Notes: a model not told the origin generated them from the sequence alone. 64,000 nucleotides of DNA from Kiritimatiellia bacterium (GCA_028716365.1 JAQUPZ010000006.1:124001-188000); one strand, 5' to 3'. Positions 8,129-16,643 are shown, counted from the stretch's first letter. Program-made: numbers and translations.

Positions 8129-9526
8129 ATGAAACTATCAGTCTTAATGCCGGTATATAACGAACAGCTAACACTGGATGATATCATTGATCGGGTGTTA
8201 GCCGCTTCATTACCAGCGGAAATGGACCTTGAGATTGTTGCGGTTGACGACTCTTCCTCTGATCGTTCGCGTGAAATACTGATTAGGCGGGCGGCGGAAG
8301 ATCCCCGTATCAAGATTGTATGGCACGAGAAAAATCTTGGTAAGGGTGCGGCTATACGTAGTGCCGTACAGAAAGCGACAGGCGACATTGCTATTATTCA
8401 GGATGCAGACCTGGAATATGATCCGAATGATTATGGTCGAATGATAAGGCCCATACTGGAAAACGAGGCGGATGTTGTTTATGGTTCGAGATTTGCATCA
8501 CCAGAGTATCGTCGCGTCCTGTTCTTCTGGCACAGTGTAGCCAACCGGATGTTGACCACCATATCCAACATGTTTACAGACTTAAACCTGACCGACATGG
8601 AAACCGGGTACAAGGCATTCAGAATGTCGGTGTTAAAAACCATACCGATTCGTTCCAACAGGTTTGGGATTGAACCGGAGATTACCGCGAAGATTGCAAA
8701 GCGCCGACTGAGGATTTTTGAAACATCTGTTCGATACAGTGGGCGAACCTATTTCGAGGGGAAAAAGATCGGGTTCATGGATGCAGTAGCAGCTTTGTGG
8801 ACCATACTGAAGTTTTATATCGTGGACGATCTTTATGATGAATGTTATGGCGCGGCAATTCTTCGTAATATGGAGATGGCGGAAAATTTCACGGATTGGT
8901 TGATGAAACGGATACGGCCATACTTGTCTGGCACAGTGTTGGAGGTTGGAGCAGGAATAGGAAACAATGTACGTGCCATGCTGGATCAAGAACGTGTAAT
9001 AGCAACAGAACAGGATACCGAATATGTTGCCCTTCTTCAAAATGCCTTCAGGGGACGCCGTCGTGTTGAAATAATACAGTGGGATATTACAGTCAGTCCT
9101 CCGCCAACTTTGACAAATGTAAACACCGTGCTTTGTTCAAATGTACTTGAGCATATTTCCGACGAGAAAACTGCGTTTGTCAATATTTGTTCAGTACTCC
9201 GAAGTGGTGGAAAAGCTGTTTTTATTGTGCCGGCCTGGGAGGCTCTGTTTGGTTCTCTGGATACGGCTCTTGGGCATTTCCGTCGCTACAATTTGTCGTC
9301 TTTTGTCCCACGTCTTCGGGAAGCCGGATTTCAGGTCGAGACATCATTCACCATGAATAAGATGGGTGTATTGGGATGGTTGTTTAATGGAAAGATTCTT
9401 TGTCGGAAGACGCTGGGAAGATTTCAACTTAAGATTTTTAATGTACTTATTCCAGTACTGAAGATAATTGATCCTTTATTGCCATGGAATGGCCTATCTC
9501 TTGTTGTTGTAGCAAAGAAGAAATGA
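8129..9526 (+). CDS. Fusion of GT2 glycosyltransferase and class I methyltransferase
   Basis: 465 residues from the ATG at 8129; open frame exists upstream but overlaps the previous gene and lacks coding character. Residues 1 to about 235 are a GT-A domain: LSVLMPVYNEQLTL, VAVDDSSSDRS, NLGKGAAIRSA, IIQDADLEYDPNDY, YGSRFAS, LTDMETGYKAFR. That is the DPM1-like polyprenyl-phosphate sugar synthase pattern. Residues about 255-465 are a Rossmann methyltransferase: LEVGAGIGNNVRAML, IATEQDTEYV, LCSNVLEHISDE and GGKAVFIVPAWE. The two domains are joined by a short linker (DDLYDECYGAAIL). The fusion suggests that sugar transfer to a lipid carrier and methylation are coupled, though the methyl acceptor is unknown. 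Confidence 0.9.
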   Translation: MKLSVLMPVYNEQLTLDDIIDRVLAASLPAEMDLEIVAVDDSSSDRSREILIRRAAEDPRIKIVWHEKNLGKGAAIRSAVQKATGDIAIIQDADLEYDPNDYGRMIRPILENEADVVYGSRFASPEYRRVLFFWHSVANRMLTTISNMFTDLNLTDMETGYKAFRMSVLKTIPIRSNRFGIEPEITAKIAKRRLRIFETSVRYSGRTYFEGKKIGFMDAVAALWTILKFYIVDDLYDECYGAAILRNMEMAENFTDWLMKRIRPYLSGTVLEVGAGIGNNVRAMLDQERVIATEQDTEYVALLQNAFRGRRRVEIIQWDITVSPPPTLTNVNTVLCSNVLEHISDEKTAFVNICSVLRSGGKAVFIVPAWEALFGSLDTALGHFRRYNLSSFVPRLREAGFQVETSFTMNKMGVLGWLFNGKILCRKTLGRFQLKIFNVLIPVLKIIDPLLPWNGLSLVVVAKKK

Positions 9527-9607
9527 CACTGATGGTGGAGATACATAGAGCTTGTCACTAGCTTAGCCTTTCTAGCGAGTCTGAATTTCGTACCTTGCAA
9601 AGGAAAT

Positions 9608-10798
9608 ATGGATTTCGTAATCATAGCCAATGCTTGGGATGCGGCAATTGATAACCCAACCAGCAAACACCAGATTGCGCTGGAACTTGTGAAACAGGGC
9701 CATCGCGTCCTCTGGGTTGAAGGTGCAGGAATGCGCAAACCAAGTTTGGAATCCCCTGCAGACCGCGGCAGGATGGCGGAAAGAATCAGAAAAACCTTGC
9801 GCGGTTCCGAAGAGGTGATGAGAAATATCTGGAGGATAGCTCCCCTGATTATTTCTTTGCCAAAATGGGATTTAATCAGAAATATCAACGATATTATTTA
9901 CAACTCGGCCATATGCTCGGCGATCAGAGATGATAACTTCAATAATCCCATTCTTATCAATTTCATGCCAACCATTCCAGGTGTCATGACAGCATTTGAA
10001 GGTTTTTCTGTTTATTACTGCGTTGACAGATGGGATGCATTCGGCATGTATGATTCGGCATTGATGGCAAGACTGGATAAAGATTGCTGCCGTAATGCCG
10101 ATATGGTTATAGCTTCTTCGAAGGACCTTTTTGAACGATGTATAAAATTGAATCCCAAAACGTATCTGGTAACCCACGGCGTTGATTATAAACATTTTGC
10201 AGCAAGCCTGAACAGTCAATTACATTTCAGACCTGCCGATCTTCCGGACGGCAAAGTTATTGGTTTTATTGGACTGATTTCTGAATGGGTGAATCAGGAT
10301 CTTATAGTCAAACTAGCACAAGCATTAGCGGACAGTCACATAGTTCTGATAGGGAAGGCCGATGTCCAGGTGGACAGACTCAAGCGGGAACCGAATATTC
10401 ATATTCTAGGTCCCAGGCTTTTCAGAGAACTGCCGGCTTACGTTGCCGCCTTTGATGTAGGAATAATTCCTTTTGTCGTCAACAATCTGACCCGGGCTGT
10501 CAATCCAATCAAGTTGAAAGAAATGCTTTCTGCCGGTTGTCCGGTGGTATCAACAGATTTACCGGAAGTGGCTGAACTATCGTTTAATAGTGAGGGAAAA
10601 TACCGTAATAAATGTTCTTATGTTGCAATCGGAAAAAGTGAAGATGAATTTATTAAACTTGTGAAAGAACGAGTGGATTATCCACTTACGATTGACCAGA
10701 AGCAGTTAATAAGTATGAATATGAAGAATGAGACCTGGGAAGAAAAAGTTAAGCAGATTCTGGGATTAATAGAAACGGCTAAACAACAGCAAAGTTGA
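9608..10798 (+). CDS. Glycosyltransferase, TuaH/GT1-like GT-B fold
   Basis: 396 residues, preceded by AAAGGAA at good spacing. The N-terminus reads DFVIIANAWDAAIDNPTSKH then ALELVKQGHRVLWVEG, a pattern of TuaH-like transferases acting in teichuronic-acid and exopolysaccharide synthesis. The middle has YYCVDRWDAF and NADMVIASSKDLFERC, followed by LVTHGVDYKHF. The donor domain has VIGFIGLISEWVNQDL, HIVLIGKADVQVD, LPAYVAAFDVGIIPF and AVNPIKLKEMLSAGCPVV, where the Glu after the Lys-Leu-Lys is the expected donor-contact residue. Its TGA overlaps a possible TTG start of the following gene, so these genes are likely in one transcript. Confidence 0.88.
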   Translation: MDFVIIANAWDAAIDNPTSKHQIALELVKQGHRVLWVEGAGMRKPSLESPADRGRMAERIRKTLRGSEEVMRNIWRIAPLIISLPKWDLIRNINDIIYNSAICSAIRDDNFNNPILINFMPTIPGVMTAFEGFSVYYCVDRWDAFGMYDSALMARLDKDCCRNADMVIASSKDLFERCIKLNPKTYLVTHGVDYKHFAASLNSQLHFRPADLPDGKVIGFIGLISEWVNQDLIVKLAQALADSHIVLIGKADVQVDRLKREPNIHILGPRLFRELPAYVAAFDVGIIPFVVNNLTRAVNPIKLKEMLSAGCPVVSTDLPEVAELSFNSEGKYRNKCSYVAIGKSEDEFIKLVKERVDYPLTIDQKQLISMNMKNETWEEKVKQILGLIETAKQQQS

Positions 10799-10851
10799 TT
10801 AAAGAGACCACGTTCCGACGGAAATCCTCGGTTAATTGTTTGTTTTCTGAA

Positions 10852-11493
10852 ATGAGAAGATGGCGATGGTTATGTTGCCTGATGATTACTGGTGTCATAA
10901 TTGTTTTGGCATGGCCAATAGGGTCATGGTTGGAATACCGGGAAAAACAGGTTAGGGGAATCAAGGAACCGGATGCAATTTATCTTGTGGCTGGATCAAT
11001 AGACCAGGACCGGCGTATTGATGCGCTGGTTGATTTTTATTCCAAAAGCGAGACGAATGCAAAGGTGGTAATACTTATAGGTAATGATAGATTGAAGAGC
11101 CGTTGGTCACAGGAAGAGCAGGCTAATCTTACAAGGGCGGAATGGGGTTTCAAGAATGTCAAGAAAAGGCTTTCTTCCCCGGTAATACAGATTGAAATTG
11201 TGCCCGGAAGATTTGGTGGTACTGATGGCGAAATGGAAGCGCTGGGTAAGTATCTGGAAAATCACCATAACATAAAACGACTCGTTATTGTAACATCCCC
11301 ATTTCATGTTAGACGTGCTTTGCGAAGACTGTTTGTATATTTCCCGCATGAAAAAGATGTATCGGTTGTAACAGCCAGAGGGAAGTGGTCTGACCGTGCG
11401 CCGTGGATCGTGCTGGGTGAATTATTTAAAATTGGGCGCGATTCACTGGGGCTTTCTCGTATGCCTTTTCTGTCCAGAAAATGCAGGGATTGA
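10852..11493 (+). CDS. DUF218 (YdcF/SanA/ElyC-like) membrane-anchored protein
   Basis: 213 residues from ATG 10852; a TTG at 10795 overlapping the previous stop would add 19 residues. One N-terminal transmembrane helix (WLCCLMITGVIIVLAW) is followed by a periplasmic alpha/beta domain. The DUF218 features are PDAIYLVAGSIDQDRRIDAL at its start and LVIVTSPFHVRRALRRLF near the end, the conserved Ser/His/Arg region of this family. Members such as SanA and ElyC affect envelope integrity and polyprenyl-carrier use, and they are frequent in exopolysaccharide loci. The biochemical activity is not established for this branch. Confidence 0.75.
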   Translation: MRRWRWLCCLMITGVIIVLAWPIGSWLEYREKQVRGIKEPDAIYLVAGSIDQDRRIDALVDFYSKSETNAKVVILIGNDRLKSRWSQEEQANLTRAEWGFKNVKKRLSSPVIQIEIVPGRFGGTDGEMEALGKYLENHHNIKRLVIVTSPFHVRRALRRLFVYFPHEKDVSVVTARGKWSDRAPWIVLGELFKIGRDSLGLSRMPFLSRKCRD

Positions 11494-12026
11494 TTACAAC
11501 TATGATAAAAAATACCGACATGGGTTTATCCAGGTTACTGGGGTCCGATATCAAGGCCAAGGCAGAATGGCTTTATGGCTCAGTTACAGCCAGAAACATT
11601 CTAAAAACCATTTTTACCGATGGAACTTTTGCCATGATAATGTATCGCCTTATGCAGTCGTCGCAGAGAATGAGACTTGTCCCAATGGCAATGATATTCA
11701 ATAAACTGAATGCATTTTTTGGCCGTTGTATTATTGGACGTGGCGCCCAGTTCGGTCCGGCTTTTGTGATGATTCATAGTTACGGCGTTGTGATCAACAG
11801 TTCTGTAAAAGGTGGTTCAAATATAAAACTGGAGCATGCGGTAACAATTGGCGCCGAAAAAAGCGAATCACCGGTGCTGGGCGACAATATCTTTATTGGC
11901 GCTGGCGCAAAAATCATTGGCGGAATTAAAATAGGGAATAATGTGAAAATCGGCGCCAATGCCGTTGTGGTCGATGATGTGCCGGATGGTGCCACAGCGG
12001 TAGGAATTCCGGCGAAAGCAAAATAA
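11481..12026 (+). CDS. Serine acetyltransferase-like hexapeptide-repeat acyltransferase
   Basis: 181 residues; the ATG at 11481 overlaps the upstream stop by 13 bases, and ATG 11502 is a possible alternative. The C-terminal half is a left-handed beta helix built of hexapeptide repeats: CIIGRGAQFGPAFVMIHSYG, then SNIKLEHAVTIGAE, LGDNIFIGAGAKIIGG and NNVKIGANAVVV, closing with VGIPAK. The His in the MIHSYG/GLVIH position corresponds to the catalytic His of CysE-type enzymes. The N-terminal part is alpha-helical as in CysE but short. In a polysaccharide cluster such proteins usually O-acetylate a sugar rather than make cysteine; that role is inferred from context. Confidence 0.85.
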   Translation: MQGLITTMIKNTDMGLSRLLGSDIKAKAEWLYGSVTARNILKTIFTDGTFAMIMYRLMQSSQRMRLVPMAMIFNKLNAFFGRCIIGRGAQFGPAFVMIHSYGVVINSSVKGGSNIKLEHAVTIGAEKSESPVLGDNIFIGAGAKIIGGIKIGNNVKIGANAVVVDDVPDGATAVGIPAKAK

Positions 12027-12083
12027 GCGTGTAGCGAATATCGGAACCTGCTCGTTCGTTTGTCTGTAGCCGCATAATTATTC

Positions 12084-13376
12084 ATGCAGACTGTCATAAT
12101 AATTCTTCTGGCTCTCTTGATTTACGCCTGGATCCTGTACCCGTTTTTGCTGGCCATCCTGAGCCGGGGAAAAGTATGGCGGAAGGGGAATGTTATTAGT
12201 AATGAAATTCCCGCATCGGTAACAATCCTTTTATCTGCTTATAATGAAGAGAAGATGATTCGCCGGCGTCTTGAGAATCTTACAGTAATCAATATCCCGC
12301 ATGCCGTATCCCGTATCATGATTTTTGTCGGTATTGACGGCTCAACTGACAAAACTGCCGAAATCGCCCGTGATTTCGCTTCTACACATGACAATATCCA
12401 TGTCGTTGAGTTCAAGGAGCGCAGGGGTAAGGTTGCCGTTTTGAAGGAGTTGGTAAGAAAAAGTCAGGAAGAAAATAACCGCACATTAATACATCCGCCT
12501 GCCTTGGTGTCGGGGCAGACAGGGATTAACGCCGATGAAAGCAGTAATTCCTTGCTGATATTCACTGATGCCAACACGATGTTCAGGCCTGATACCATAG
12601 ACAAGTTATTGTCTCATTTCTCCAATCCGGAAGTTGGCGGTGTATGCGGGCAGTTGGAATTCAGGGAAAATGTTGTTCCATCTCCCGGTCTTCCTGTCTC
12701 CTCTTTTCCATGTTGGCCTTCACCATCCGAGGGTTTTTACTGGCGCTGGGAGACACAACTTAAAACGATGGAAAGCAGTATTGATTCCTGTCTTGGTGCT
12801 AATGGTGCAATTTATGCGATAAGAAGTGATCTCTTCTGGAAGGATATTCCCGATAATACGGTTGTGGATGATTTTGTGATTGGCATGAAAGTCAGAGAAC
12901 AAGGTTTCAGGATGATCTATGAACCGTGTGCTCTTGCAGAAGAAGAATTTCCAGCGGCAGGGGCTGAATGGCAGAGGAGGATACGCATAGGAGCAGGCGA
13001 CTATCAGGCTCTGATATTGTGCCGGAAATGCCTCATGCCTCGGTATGGAGAGTTTGCATATATGTTTTGGTCACACAAAGTTTTGCGCTGGTTCACGCCA
13101 CACATAATGATGATATTGTTTTCCGTTTCATTGTTGGCGATTATAAAGTATGGATGGTTTTACGGGAAATGCCTGCCGCTTGTTTTGTTGATTGGCATGG
13201 CCGGATTAATTTTCTCTTCTTTGTTTGTACGCATGTTAAGTCCGTCTGCCAGCCCGATCAGTTATTTCTTCCGCCTGTGTAATTATTTTCTTGTTATGAA
13301 TATTGCGCTTATTGCCGGGTCATTTCGTTTCTTTCGCGGTGACCTTAAGGGATACTGGGAACGAACAGTAAGATAG
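12084..13376 (+). CDS. Membrane-anchored GT2 glycosyltransferase (processive or polysaccharide type)
   Basis: 430 residues. An N-terminal helix (VIIILLALLIYAWILYPF) precedes the GT-A domain with SVTILLSAYNEEKMI, IFVGIDGSTDKTAEI, LLIFTDANTMFRPD (the DxD-like site), GGVCGQLEFRE, SCLGANGAIYAIRS, DDFVIGMKVREQGF and an EWQRRIRIGAG motif corresponding to Q/RxxRW of processive GT2 enzymes. Two or three C-terminal transmembrane helices follow. Two stretches look inserted in frame: about 12480-12545 (HPPALVSGQTGINADES) before the LLIFTD strand, and about 12681-12730 (PSPGLPVSSFPCWPSPSEG) after the QLEFREN strand. Both fall at surface loops. Likely a polymerising or chain-extending enzyme for the exopolysaccharide. 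Confidence 0.88.
   Translation: MQTVIIILLALLIYAWILYPFLLAILSRGKVWRKGNVISNEIPASVTILLSAYNEEKMIRRRLENLTVINIPHAVSRIMIFVGIDGSTDKTAEIARDFASTHDNIHVVEFKERRGKVAVLKELVRKSQEENNRTLIHPPALVSGQTGINADESSNSLLIFTDANTMFRPDTIDKLLSHFSNPEVGGVCGQLEFRENVVPSPGLPVSSFPCWPSPSEGFYWRWETQLKTMESSIDSCLGANGAIYAIRSDLFWKDIPDNTVVDDFVIGMKVREQGFRMIYEPCALAEEEFPAAGAEWQRRIRIGAGDYQALILCRKCLMPRYGEFAYMFWSHKVLRWFTPHIMMILFSVSLLAIIKYGWFYGKCLPLVLLIGMAGLIFSSLFVRMLSPSASPISYFFRLCNYFLVMNIALIAGSFRFFRGDLKGYWERTVR
12681..12709 (-). repeat. GGGAGACAGG-type short repeat inside a glycosyltransferase (reverse orientation)
   Basis: Read on the - strand, this stretch gives GGAGACAGGAAGACCGGGAG, close to the GACAGGGAGAC words at 24457-24602 and 31511-31540. 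It is translated on the + strand as SPGLPVSSF in a loop of the GT2 enzyme. Confidence 0.4.
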
Positions 13377-14491
13377 TGACGAAAGAGATGTTCAGATCTA
13401 TTGATAAATGGCTGATGGGGTACCTTAAATCCCTTGTCCGGCGACCGGGGAATGTCCATGGGCCGAAGCATTTGATGTTTTGTGTTACGGATCATTTTGA
13501 GCCATTCAGGGACAATGTCCCGAAACAGACAGCCATGAAAAGTGTTGACCGGTGGTACGCTGAATTTCCCTCTGTGGCTGAAGGTTTTCGTGATGCTGAC
13601 AGTAAGAATCCATGCCATTCATTTTTCTATCCCCAGGAAGAATATGATACGGATTGTGTAGAAGGAATTGCACATTTGTGCGCCAGCGGGTTTGGAGAAA
13701 TCGAGATTCATCTTCATCATCGGAACGATACACGGGAACAATTGCGATCAAAGCTGTCGGGTTTTCGTGATATTCTAAGAGAGAAACATGGTCTACTGGG
13801 ATCGGACAAAGAAGGAAATATTCGATATGGTTTCATTCACGGCAACTGGGCGCTTTGTAATTCACGTCCGGACGGTGACTGGTGCGGAGTTAACGAAGAG
13901 CTGGGTATTCTTCGACAAACCGGGTGTTATGCCGATTTCACATTTCCGTCAGCACCTTCACCGACACAGCCTCGGATGGTTAACGCCATTTATTACGCAT
14001 CCGATACCGGTTATTCGCGGGCATGCGATACTGGCCGACGAGTATCCAGTGTTCAGCATTCAGTATCCGGCGTTTCCAATAAATCGCTGATGCTGATAAC
14101 CGGTCCATTGGCACTGAACTGGCATAGGAGAAAATGGGGGCTTTTGCCGCGACTGGAGAATGGGGCAATTACTTTTTTGAATCCTCCGATACCTGAAAGA
14201 ATCGATTTATGGACGAAACAGCATATTCATGTTGAAGGGCGACCGGATTGGATATTTGTTAAGGTGTATACTCATGGCTGCCAGCAGGGGAACATGGATG
14301 TTCTGCTTGGAAAACCAATGCGTGAAGCTTATGAACATTTACAGACAGAATATAATGACGGTAAGAAATGGAACCTGCATTTTGTCACAGCCAGGGAAAT
14401 GTACAATGTTATCAGGGCGGCAGAGGATGGAAAAACCGATAATCCCGGTAATTATCGGGATTATGAGATTTCAAAACCGCCAGTATGCTGA
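13376..14491 (+). CDS. Polysaccharide deacetylase-like (NodB-related) protein
   Basis: 371 residues; the GTG start overlaps the previous stop (TAGTG), with ATG 13388 as alternative. The opening LMFCVTDHFEPF contains an Asp-His pair in the place where NodB-fold deacetylases carry the catalytic and metal-binding residues. A second His cluster, IEIHLHHRNDT, resembles the HxxxH metal motif, and later segments read YGFIHGNWALCNS and YADFTFPSAPSPTQPRM. The pattern suggests a metal-dependent carbohydrate esterase-like fold acting on the polysaccharide made by this cluster. I recognise the type from such loci, but deacetylase activity is inference. Near 14041-14076 a short ATTCAG repeat is translated as SVQHSVSG. 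Confidence 0.6.
   Translation: MTKEMFRSIDKWLMGYLKSLVRRPGNVHGPKHLMFCVTDHFEPFRDNVPKQTAMKSVDRWYAEFPSVAEGFRDADSKNPCHSFFYPQEEYDTDCVEGIAHLCASGFGEIEIHLHHRNDTREQLRSKLSGFRDILREKHGLLGSDKEGNIRYGFIHGNWALCNSRPDGDWCGVNEELGILRQTGCYADFTFPSAPSPTQPRMVNAIYYASDTGYSRACDTGRRVSSVQHSVSGVSNKSLMLITGPLALNWHRRKWGLLPRLENGAITFLNPPIPERIDLWTKQHIHVEGRPDWIFVKVYTHGCQQGNMDVLLGKPMREAYEHLQTEYNDGKKWNLHFVTAREMYNVIRAAEDGKTDNPGNYRDYEISKPPVC
14051..14068 (+). repeat. ATTCAG short repeat inside the deacetylase-like gene
   Basis: The word GTTCAGCATTCAGTATCC matches the tract at 1358-1394 in the same orientation. It is translated in frame as VQHSVS. Confidence 0.4.
14439..14464. other. Perfect inverted repeat (9-bp stem, 8-nt loop) at the 3' end of a CDS
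   Basis: ATAATCCCG is followed after 8 bases by its exact reverse complement CGGGATTAT. It lies about 27 bases before the stop of the deacetylase-like gene. There is no T-run, so an intrinsic terminator is not supported; it could be a mobile palindromic element or an mRNA 3' stem. Confidence 0.5.
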
Positions 14492-14918
14492 AAAATGCGG
14501 TAATTCAGTCTTACCGTTAGGTAAAAATAGGTTCAAAATGGAATACCAGATCAATCCGGCCAGAGAGTAAAAACCCCCTAATTATAAGGGATTTCTGCTT
14601 AAAAAGCATAAACAAAGGGAAATATCCGCTGTTTAACCGCGGAATGATCAATATTCAACAGAGTTATACCGGAAATTGGCGTTCTTTTGTCATAATATCT
14701 TTGAAAGTCTAACAATAATATGGTAAGAAAATGGTACAGGAGGGTATCGCGATTAGAGTAATTAAATCAGCGATTAAATTGGTATTTAAGGCAATATGGC
14801 ATGTAATGAATACTACAGCTTGTGTACCGATGCGTGTCTCAACCACTATATATTGAAGTTTTTTGGCGCAATTCTATGTCCAGTGTTACGAAATAAATGA
14901 TGTTTGTAGAGCGACTTA
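14492..14918. other. Intergenic region between the polysaccharide cluster and the secretion genes
   Basis: 427 bases without a confident gene. It is A+T-rich and marks a break in an otherwise tightly packed + strand array, so it probably carries the promoter for the GspC/GspD genes. I could not identify a convincing sigma-70 or sigma-54 site by eye. A short frame at 14731-14856 is listed separately as a weak candidate. Confidence 0.4.
14731..14856 (+). CDS. Candidate small cationic protein (41 residues)
   Basis: A frame from ATG 14731 to TGA 14856 gives a short protein with alternating basic and hydrophobic residues (RVIKSAIKLVFKAIWHVMN, then CVPMRVSTTIY), consistent with one amphipathic helix. 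AGGAGGG at about 14737-14743 falls inside the frame, so initiation might occur slightly downstream at a non-ATG codon. There is a gap of 62 bases to the GspC-like gene. I do not recognise the family. The coding claim rests only on the residue pattern and the internal Shine-Dalgarno-like sequence, so it may be chance. Confidence 0.25.
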   Translation: MVQEGIAIRVIKSAIKLVFKAIWHVMNTTACVPMRVSTTIY

Positions 14919-16643
14919 ATGGAGGAATTAGAAATCTCTTTGGAAGAAAAAAATTTAAAAGTGGTAACAGATAAGCCTGCTCCAATGCTGACACAGGTCG
15001 ATCATTCTTCTTCAGTTGCTGAACAAAGGCCGCTTTTGTCTGGTGGTCCTGTGGTTCCTCCACTTTCAGAAGTATTGGAATCAATTATAAATCCAGGTTC
15101 TAAACCTGTTGTAACAGCACATGTTCCGGTTTCGTCTGTTTCTTCAGTTCCAGCGCCCACAGTACCAAAGCCTGCTGCTAAAGTACCCGTTGAAACTTCG
15201 GTTATACCAGTTTCGGTTCAAGCCCAGTCAAAACCCGTTGCGGTGGCGCCTTCACCAGCCACTTCGATACCAAAGCCGGTTGTTCCACCTCCAAAATCGG
15301 CTGAGCCGGCGCCTAAACCTGTTACGCCTCCGGCCAAAGTTGCAGAAATTCCGAAACCTCAGCCGGCAATGCCGGCATCCAAACCTGCTGTACTTGTGGC
15401 CTCACCGCCAAAAGCGGATACCAAACCTGCACCGAAAGATTCTCCTGTGCCGGCTAAAACACCTGTGGCATCAGCAACGCCGGTACCCGTTGTTCCTTCA
15501 AAAACTCAGTCCGTACCAAAATCCTCTTCGACGGTTCCAGTGCAGACAGCACCAAAGCCTGCTGCTAAAGTACCCGTTACGCCAGTCCCGGTCCAGGCCC
15601 CGCCAAAACCCGTTGCGGTGACACCTTCCCCAGCCACTTCGATACCAGAGCCAGTTGTTCCATTTAGTCATTTGGCGGTTCCTAATCCAGTATGGCGTCC
15701 TCCACCAACCGCTTCGATGCCAAAGCCAGTTGTTCCACCTCCAAAATCGGTTGGACCAGCGTCTAAACCTGTTATGCCTCCGGCCAAGGTTGCAGAAGCT
15801 CCGAAACCTCAGCCGGCAATGCCGGTATCCAAACCTGCCGTACCTGCGGCCGTACCGCCCAAAACGGAGGTCAAGCCTGCACCGAAAGTTGCGCCGGAAA
15901 CTTCTCCCGGGGAAAAATTGAAACTTAAAGTTGCAAAAGCAGAGGCACCAACCGGGCAAACCACTAAAGCGGAATTACCGTCATTTGTTAAAAATCCGGC
16001 CGATAAAAAAATCGCAAGTGACAAGATGAAGAAAGAAACAATTTTGGCCGAAGATTCCGATGATATCGGACACCAGCCACTGGTTCTTATTGCCAAAAAA
16101 ACCGTTGAAAAACAAAAGTTTGGCATACGTAACGTCAACTTTGGTCTTGCTGCAGCTGTGCTTATATTACTCGCTTTTTCTGCACGGGAGATATTTGCAA
16201 AGATACGTACAGATGATCTTCTACGTCAGCCTTTCAATGGTATGAGGCAGAGCACAACTGGCCAGGGGGTACAAGGGGCTGGGGTTGGATTCCAATTGCC
16301 GCCCCTTGAAATGATAATTCAGGAGCTCAGTGGCCGCCCGATATTGTCAATGCCCGGGCAGAGAGTAAAAGAAAACAGCCCCGGCGGGAATGAACAGACA
16401 CCTCAGGCAGTGGATTGGATGAAATATGTTCAGGATAATATTAAGCTGATGGGTTTTTCCGGCAGTTCTGTTGAGGCATGGCAGGAGGCTATTTTACAGG
16501 AAGGCAAGGACAAAGACAGTAAACTGCATTTTGTTAAAGCCGGTCAGAAGCTTCCGATTCGTGGCCAGGAGATTCTGGTAGAAAATATTAAAAACGATCA
16601 GGTTTATCTGACTGACGGCAAACAAAAGATGATGATCAAATGA
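14919..16643 (+). CDS. GspC-like proline-rich inner-membrane protein
   Basis: 574 residues. Residues about 50-345 are an extended Pro/Ala/Val/Lys-rich cytoplasmic region made of PKPVVPPPKS-type units, containing a large internal duplication. One transmembrane helix lies at about 405-423 (FGLAAAVLILLAFSAREIF). The periplasmic C-terminus of about 150 residues ends HFVKAGQKLPIRGQEILVEN then DQVYLTDGKQKMMIK, a small beta domain like the HR domain of GspC or PilP that docks onto the secretin. The gene directly precedes the secretin gene and its TGA overlaps an ATG there, which supports the role. Length and Pro-rich arm are much greater than in standard GspC (about 270-300 residues). The family assignment is by topology and context. 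Confidence 0.6.
   Translation: MEELEISLEEKNLKVVTDKPAPMLTQVDHSSSVAEQRPLLSGGPVVPPLSEVLESIINPGSKPVVTAHVPVSSVSSVPAPTVPKPAAKVPVETSVIPVSVQAQSKPVAVAPSPATSIPKPVVPPPKSAEPAPKPVTPPAKVAEIPKPQPAMPASKPAVLVASPPKADTKPAPKDSPVPAKTPVASATPVPVVPSKTQSVPKSSSTVPVQTAPKPAAKVPVTPVPVQAPPKPVAVTPSPATSIPEPVVPFSHLAVPNPVWRPPPTASMPKPVVPPPKSVGPASKPVMPPAKVAEAPKPQPAMPVSKPAVPAAVPPKTEVKPAPKVAPETSPGEKLKLKVAKAEAPTGQTTKAELPSFVKNPADKKIASDKMKKETILAEDSDDIGHQPLVLIAKKTVEKQKFGIRNVNFGLAAAVLILLAFSAREIFAKIRTDDLLRQPFNGMRQSTTGQGVQGAGVGFQLPPLEMIIQELSGRPILSMPGQRVKENSPGGNEQTPQAVDWMKYVQDNIKLMGFSGSSVEAWQEAILQEGKDKDSKLHFVKAGQKLPIRGQEILVENIKNDQVYLTDGKQKMMIK
15163..15885 (+). repeat. Two-copy internal duplication in the proline-rich arm (about 280 and 335 bp)
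   Basis: A segment beginning ACCAAAGCCTGCTGCTAAAG at 15163 recurs at 15551. Both copies continue in the same order: KPVAV, SPATSIP, PVVPPPKS, KPV-PPAKVAE, PKPQPAMP, SKPAV, TKPAPK/VKPAPK. The second copy carries an extra block (about 15655-15715, SHLAVPNPVWRPPPTASMPK), partly made by re-duplicating the ATSIPKPV unit. It suggests growth by unequal exchange. Confidence 0.8.

Noticed and set aside
14571..14918. Sigma-54 promoter before the GspC-like gene
   Set aside because: No GG-N10-GC pair with acceptable flanks was found by eye.
15498..15959. Arg/Trp-rich open frames opposite or shifted from the proline-rich arm
   Set aside because: They are by-products of the biased PxxP coding sequence; residues are low-complexity and no start signal exists.
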